This document shows positions 61,834 through 64,000 of a stretch of DNA of 64,000 nt, piece after piece. The notes under the pieces were generated by a model. The model was not told the DNA's origin and did no database searches. It saw only the letters and a program-made list of their open reading frames with translations. Source of the stretch: Cytobacillus gottheilii (GTDB lineage: Bacteria > Bacillota > Bacilli > Bacillales > Cytobacillaceae); assembly GCF_001636345.1 (NCBI RefSeq), contig NZ_KV440945.1, forward strand, positions 2,623,354-2,687,353, read 5' to 3'. Position numbers and translations under genes: made by a program. The stretch's first letter is position 1, and every line of letters starts with the position of its first letter.

Positions 61834-63840
61834 TTAGTTTTGAAGCAATGCTTTCACACGAGCAACAACATTTGAAACGGTAAATCCGTATTCTTCCATA
61901 ATTTTCTCACCAGGAGCTGATGCACCAAATTGATCGATGGCAAGCACATCGCCTTCATCGCCAGTATAGCGATGCCATCCAAGTGATGATCCCATTTCAA
62001 TAGCAAGTCGTTTCTTTACAGTTTTCGGAATTACACTTTCTTTATATTCCTTTGACTGTGCTTCAAAACGATCCCATGCAGGCAGGCTTACTACAGATGC
62101 ATAAATCCCTTCATTTTCAAGAGATTTTTGAGCTTCTACAGCTAATCCAACTTCAGATCCTGCAGCCAATAAAAGAACGTCCGTTTTTTCATTATTTGCT
62201 TTAGAGATTACATATCCGCCTTTTGATACACCTTCATAGGCGTTTTTATCCGTATCTTTTATTGTCGGTAAATTTTGACGAGTCAGTACTAGAGCTGTCG
62301 GCTTGTTTGTTGATTCAATGGCAATCTTCCATGCTGCAGCTGTTTCATTGCCATCAGCAGGGCGAATGACTGAAAGATTTGGCATTGCACGCAAAGCTGC
62401 AAGTTGTTCAACTGGCTCATGTGTAGGACCATCTTCACCAACTGCAATACTGTCATGTGTGAATACGTAAGTAACAGGCAGGTTCATTAATGCAGCAAGG
62501 CGTATCGCTGGGCGCAAGTAGTCAGAGAATACAAAGAATGTTCCTCCAAAAACCTTTACTCCGCCATGCAGTGCCATTCCATTTAATGCAGCACCCATTG
62601 CAAACTCACGGACACCAAACCAAATGTTTCGGCCTGCAAAGCTTTCTGGTGTAAAATCTTCTGTTCCTTTAATCATTGTCTTATTAGAACCAGCTAAATC
62701 TGCAGATCCTCCAAAGAATGTCGGTAGGTTCTGAGCAATTGCATTTAATACTTCTCCTGAAGAAGCACGGCTTGCAAGGCTTTTTCCTTCTTCATAAACT
62801 GGCACATCTTTATCCCAGCCTTCTGGAAGTTCATCGTTGATTGCTAATTGCAGCTGGCTTCCTAGCTCAGGATACTTCTCTTTGTATGCAGCAAATAGGT
62901 CATTCCATTCCTGCTCTTTTTTCTGGCCATGCTCAGCAACTGCTGCTTTAAAATGATCATAAACTTCTTCAGGCACATGGAAATCTGCTTCAAATGTCCA
63001 TTTATACGCTTCTTTTGTTAATTTCAGTTCATCTGCTCCAAGTGGTGCACCATGTACATCAGATTTACCTGATTTATTCGGAGAACCAAAACCAATGACT
63101 GTTTTTACTTCAATCATCGTTGGACGGTTTTCATCACTCTTTGCTTCTTCAAGTGCCTTAGCAACCTCATGAAGATCATTGCCATCGTTGACACGGATGT
63201 ACTGCCAGCCATAAGATTTAAAACGCTGCTCAACACTTTCAGAGAATGAACGATCTAAATCTCCATCCAGCGAAATGTCATTTGAATCATAAAGAACAAC
63301 AAGTTTACCTAACTTAAGATGACCTGCAAGAGATGCTGCTTCAGCAGATACACCTTCCATTAAGTCTCCATCTCCACAAATACTGTATGTATGATGATCT
63401 ACAACATTAAAACCTTCTTTATTATAAACAGCTGCCATATGACGTTCTGCCATCGCCATACCAACTGCCATTGCCACACCTTGTCCAAGTGGTCCAGTTG
63501 TTGCATCTACTCCTGGTGTATGGCCGAATTCCGGGTGGCCTGGTGTTTTGCTTCCCCATTGGCGGAATTGTTTAATATCCTCCATCGCCACATCATAACC
63601 GGATAAATGCAATAGGCTGTAAAGAAGCATTGAGCCATGTCCAGCAGATAAAACAAAACGGTCACGATCAAACCATTTTGGATTTTTCGGATTATGATTC
63701 ATAAATCGAGTCCATAATGTATAAGCCATTGGTGCAGCACCCATTGGCATACCAGGGTGTCCGGAATTAGCCTTCTCTATCGCATCAATGGATAATGTTC
63801 GAATAGAACTAATTGATAAAGCATCTGTTTGATTAAACAT
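61834..63840 (-). CDS. tkt: transketolase
   Basis: The 668-residue enzyme has the thiamine-diphosphate motif [19 protein letters not shown] (near 155-173), substrate-site histidines in [15 protein letters not shown] and [16 protein letters not shown], and [23 protein letters not shown] in the pyrimidine domain. It moves two-carbon units between sugars in the pentose phosphate pathway. Length and motifs are normal. RBS AAAGGATG precedes the ATG. Confidence 0.97.
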   Translation of the reverse strand: MFNQTDALSISSIRTLSIDAIEKANSGHPGMPMGAAPMAYTLWTRFMNHNPKNPKWFDRDRFVLSAGHGSMLLYSLLHLSGYDVAMEDIKQFRQWGSKTPGHPEFGHTPGVDATTGPLGQGVAMAVGMAMAERHMAAVYNKEGFNVVDHHTYSICGDGDLMEGVSAEAASLAGHLKLGKLVVLYDSNDISLDGDLDRSFSESVEQRFKSYGWQYIRVNDGNDLHEVAKALEEAKSDENRPTMIEVKTVIGFGSPNKSGKSDVHGAPLGADELKLTKEAYKWTFEADFHVPEEVYDHFKAAVAEHGQKKEQEWNDLFAAYKEKYPELGSQLQLAINDELPEGWDKDVPVYEEGKSLASRASSGEVLNAIAQNLPTFFGGSADLAGSNKTMIKGTEDFTPESFAGRNIWFGVREFAMGAALNGMALHGGVKVFGGTFFVFSDYLRPAIRLAALMNLPVTYVFTHDSIAVGEDGPTHEPVEQLAALRAMPNLSVIRPADGNETAAAWKIAIESTNKPTALVLTRQNLPTIKDTDKNAYEGVSKGGYVISKANNEKTDVLLLAAGSEVGLAVEAQKSLENEGIYASVVSLPAWDRFEAQSKEYKESVIPKTVKKRLAIEMGSSLGWHRYTGDEGDVLAIDQFGASAPGEKIMEEYGFTVSNVVARVKALLQN

Positions 63841-63876
63841 AAATTACATCCTTTCGAGAAAAATATCTTCTCTTTT

Positions 63877-63905
63877 AATATATAGACATTCGAGAGGTAA
63901 GACAA
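63877..63905 (-). promoter_or_regulatory. SigA-type promoter of tkt
   Basis: TTGTCT (63900-63905) and TATATT (63877-63882) are separated by 17 bp on the minus strand, 37 bp before the tkt start. Confidence 0.65.
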
Positions 63906-64000
63906 CTGATAGAAACCAAAAACACATGATATTTCCTATTTTGTCACAATAAAACTTGCATTATGTAACAGGAAAGACAAATGTTCATCCATTCCTTTAA

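Overview
The window comes from a low-GC, endospore-forming member of the Bacillaceae (Bacillus/Cytobacillus-like). The evidence is the conserved tkt-sirA-yneF ... ynzD-ccdA-yneI-ccdC-yneK order on the right, a CotF-like spore coat gene, a Spo0E-family phosphatase gene, strong GGAGG ribosome-binding sites, frequent TTG starts and many hairpin-plus-T terminators. Species cannot be fixed from this stretch. Where a GTG or ATG lies inside a Shine-Dalgarno sequence I moved the start to the next well-spaced codon and say so.

Layout. (1) 1-8.9 kb is a degraded accessory region: an IS21 helper fragment, broken small genes, an XRE-TPR regulator with an MFS pump and a possible short peptide gene, IS110 remnants, a kinase, a lipoprotein and a histidine phosphatase. 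(2) 8.95-11.39 kb is a complete IS21-family insertion with 9-bp target duplications, placed between a small secreted-protein gene and its terminator. (3) 11.4-20.3 kb holds small secreted proteins and lipoproteins, DUF families (DUF3888-like, DUF4275, DUF6440), SRPBCC and VOC proteins, several broken genes and a dispersed hairpin repeat. (4) 20.4-30.9 kb has a SEC-C/DUF1835 trio, an operon of response regulator, short-loop histidine kinase, ABC ATPase and FtsX permease (peptide-antibiotic type), a coat gene with a 3' frameshift, and a Vsr/DUF559-like endonuclease-fold gene. (5) 31-41 kb carries a 52-bp x 8 tandem array, an AlkD-like repair gene, sbcDC, a DUF421 membrane protein, a cold-shock gene, and a YvrJ/DUF2922/DUF1659/holin cluster. 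(6) 41-49 kb contains a group IIC-type intron sitting just after the terminator of a chemoreceptor gene, then a VanW lipoprotein, a methyltransferase and an LtaS-type synthase. (7) 49-64 kb has a DHA2 drug pump with an operator-like palindrome, bacterial nitric oxide synthase, a tRNA-Sec gene, and the conserved yneK-ccdC-yneI-ccdA-ynzD ... yneF-sirA-tkt block, interrupted by a heterodimeric ABC exporter, a lipoprotein gene and a 38-bp x 8 tandem array.

How parts work together. sbcC/sbcD make one nuclease complex. CcdA and CcdC belong to cytochrome c maturation. The regulator-kinase-ABC operon is a self-contained sensing and resistance module. SirA and the Spo0E-like protein both act on sporulation entry. 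The tRNA-Sec implies a selenocysteine system elsewhere in the genome, which is uncommon in Bacillus; no selenoprotein is visible here. I see no CRISPR array, rRNA or prophage, and no clearly new defence system. The least explained items are the tandem arrays, the short peptide gene beside the XRE-TPR regulator, and the unknown trio at 20.4-23.5 kb.
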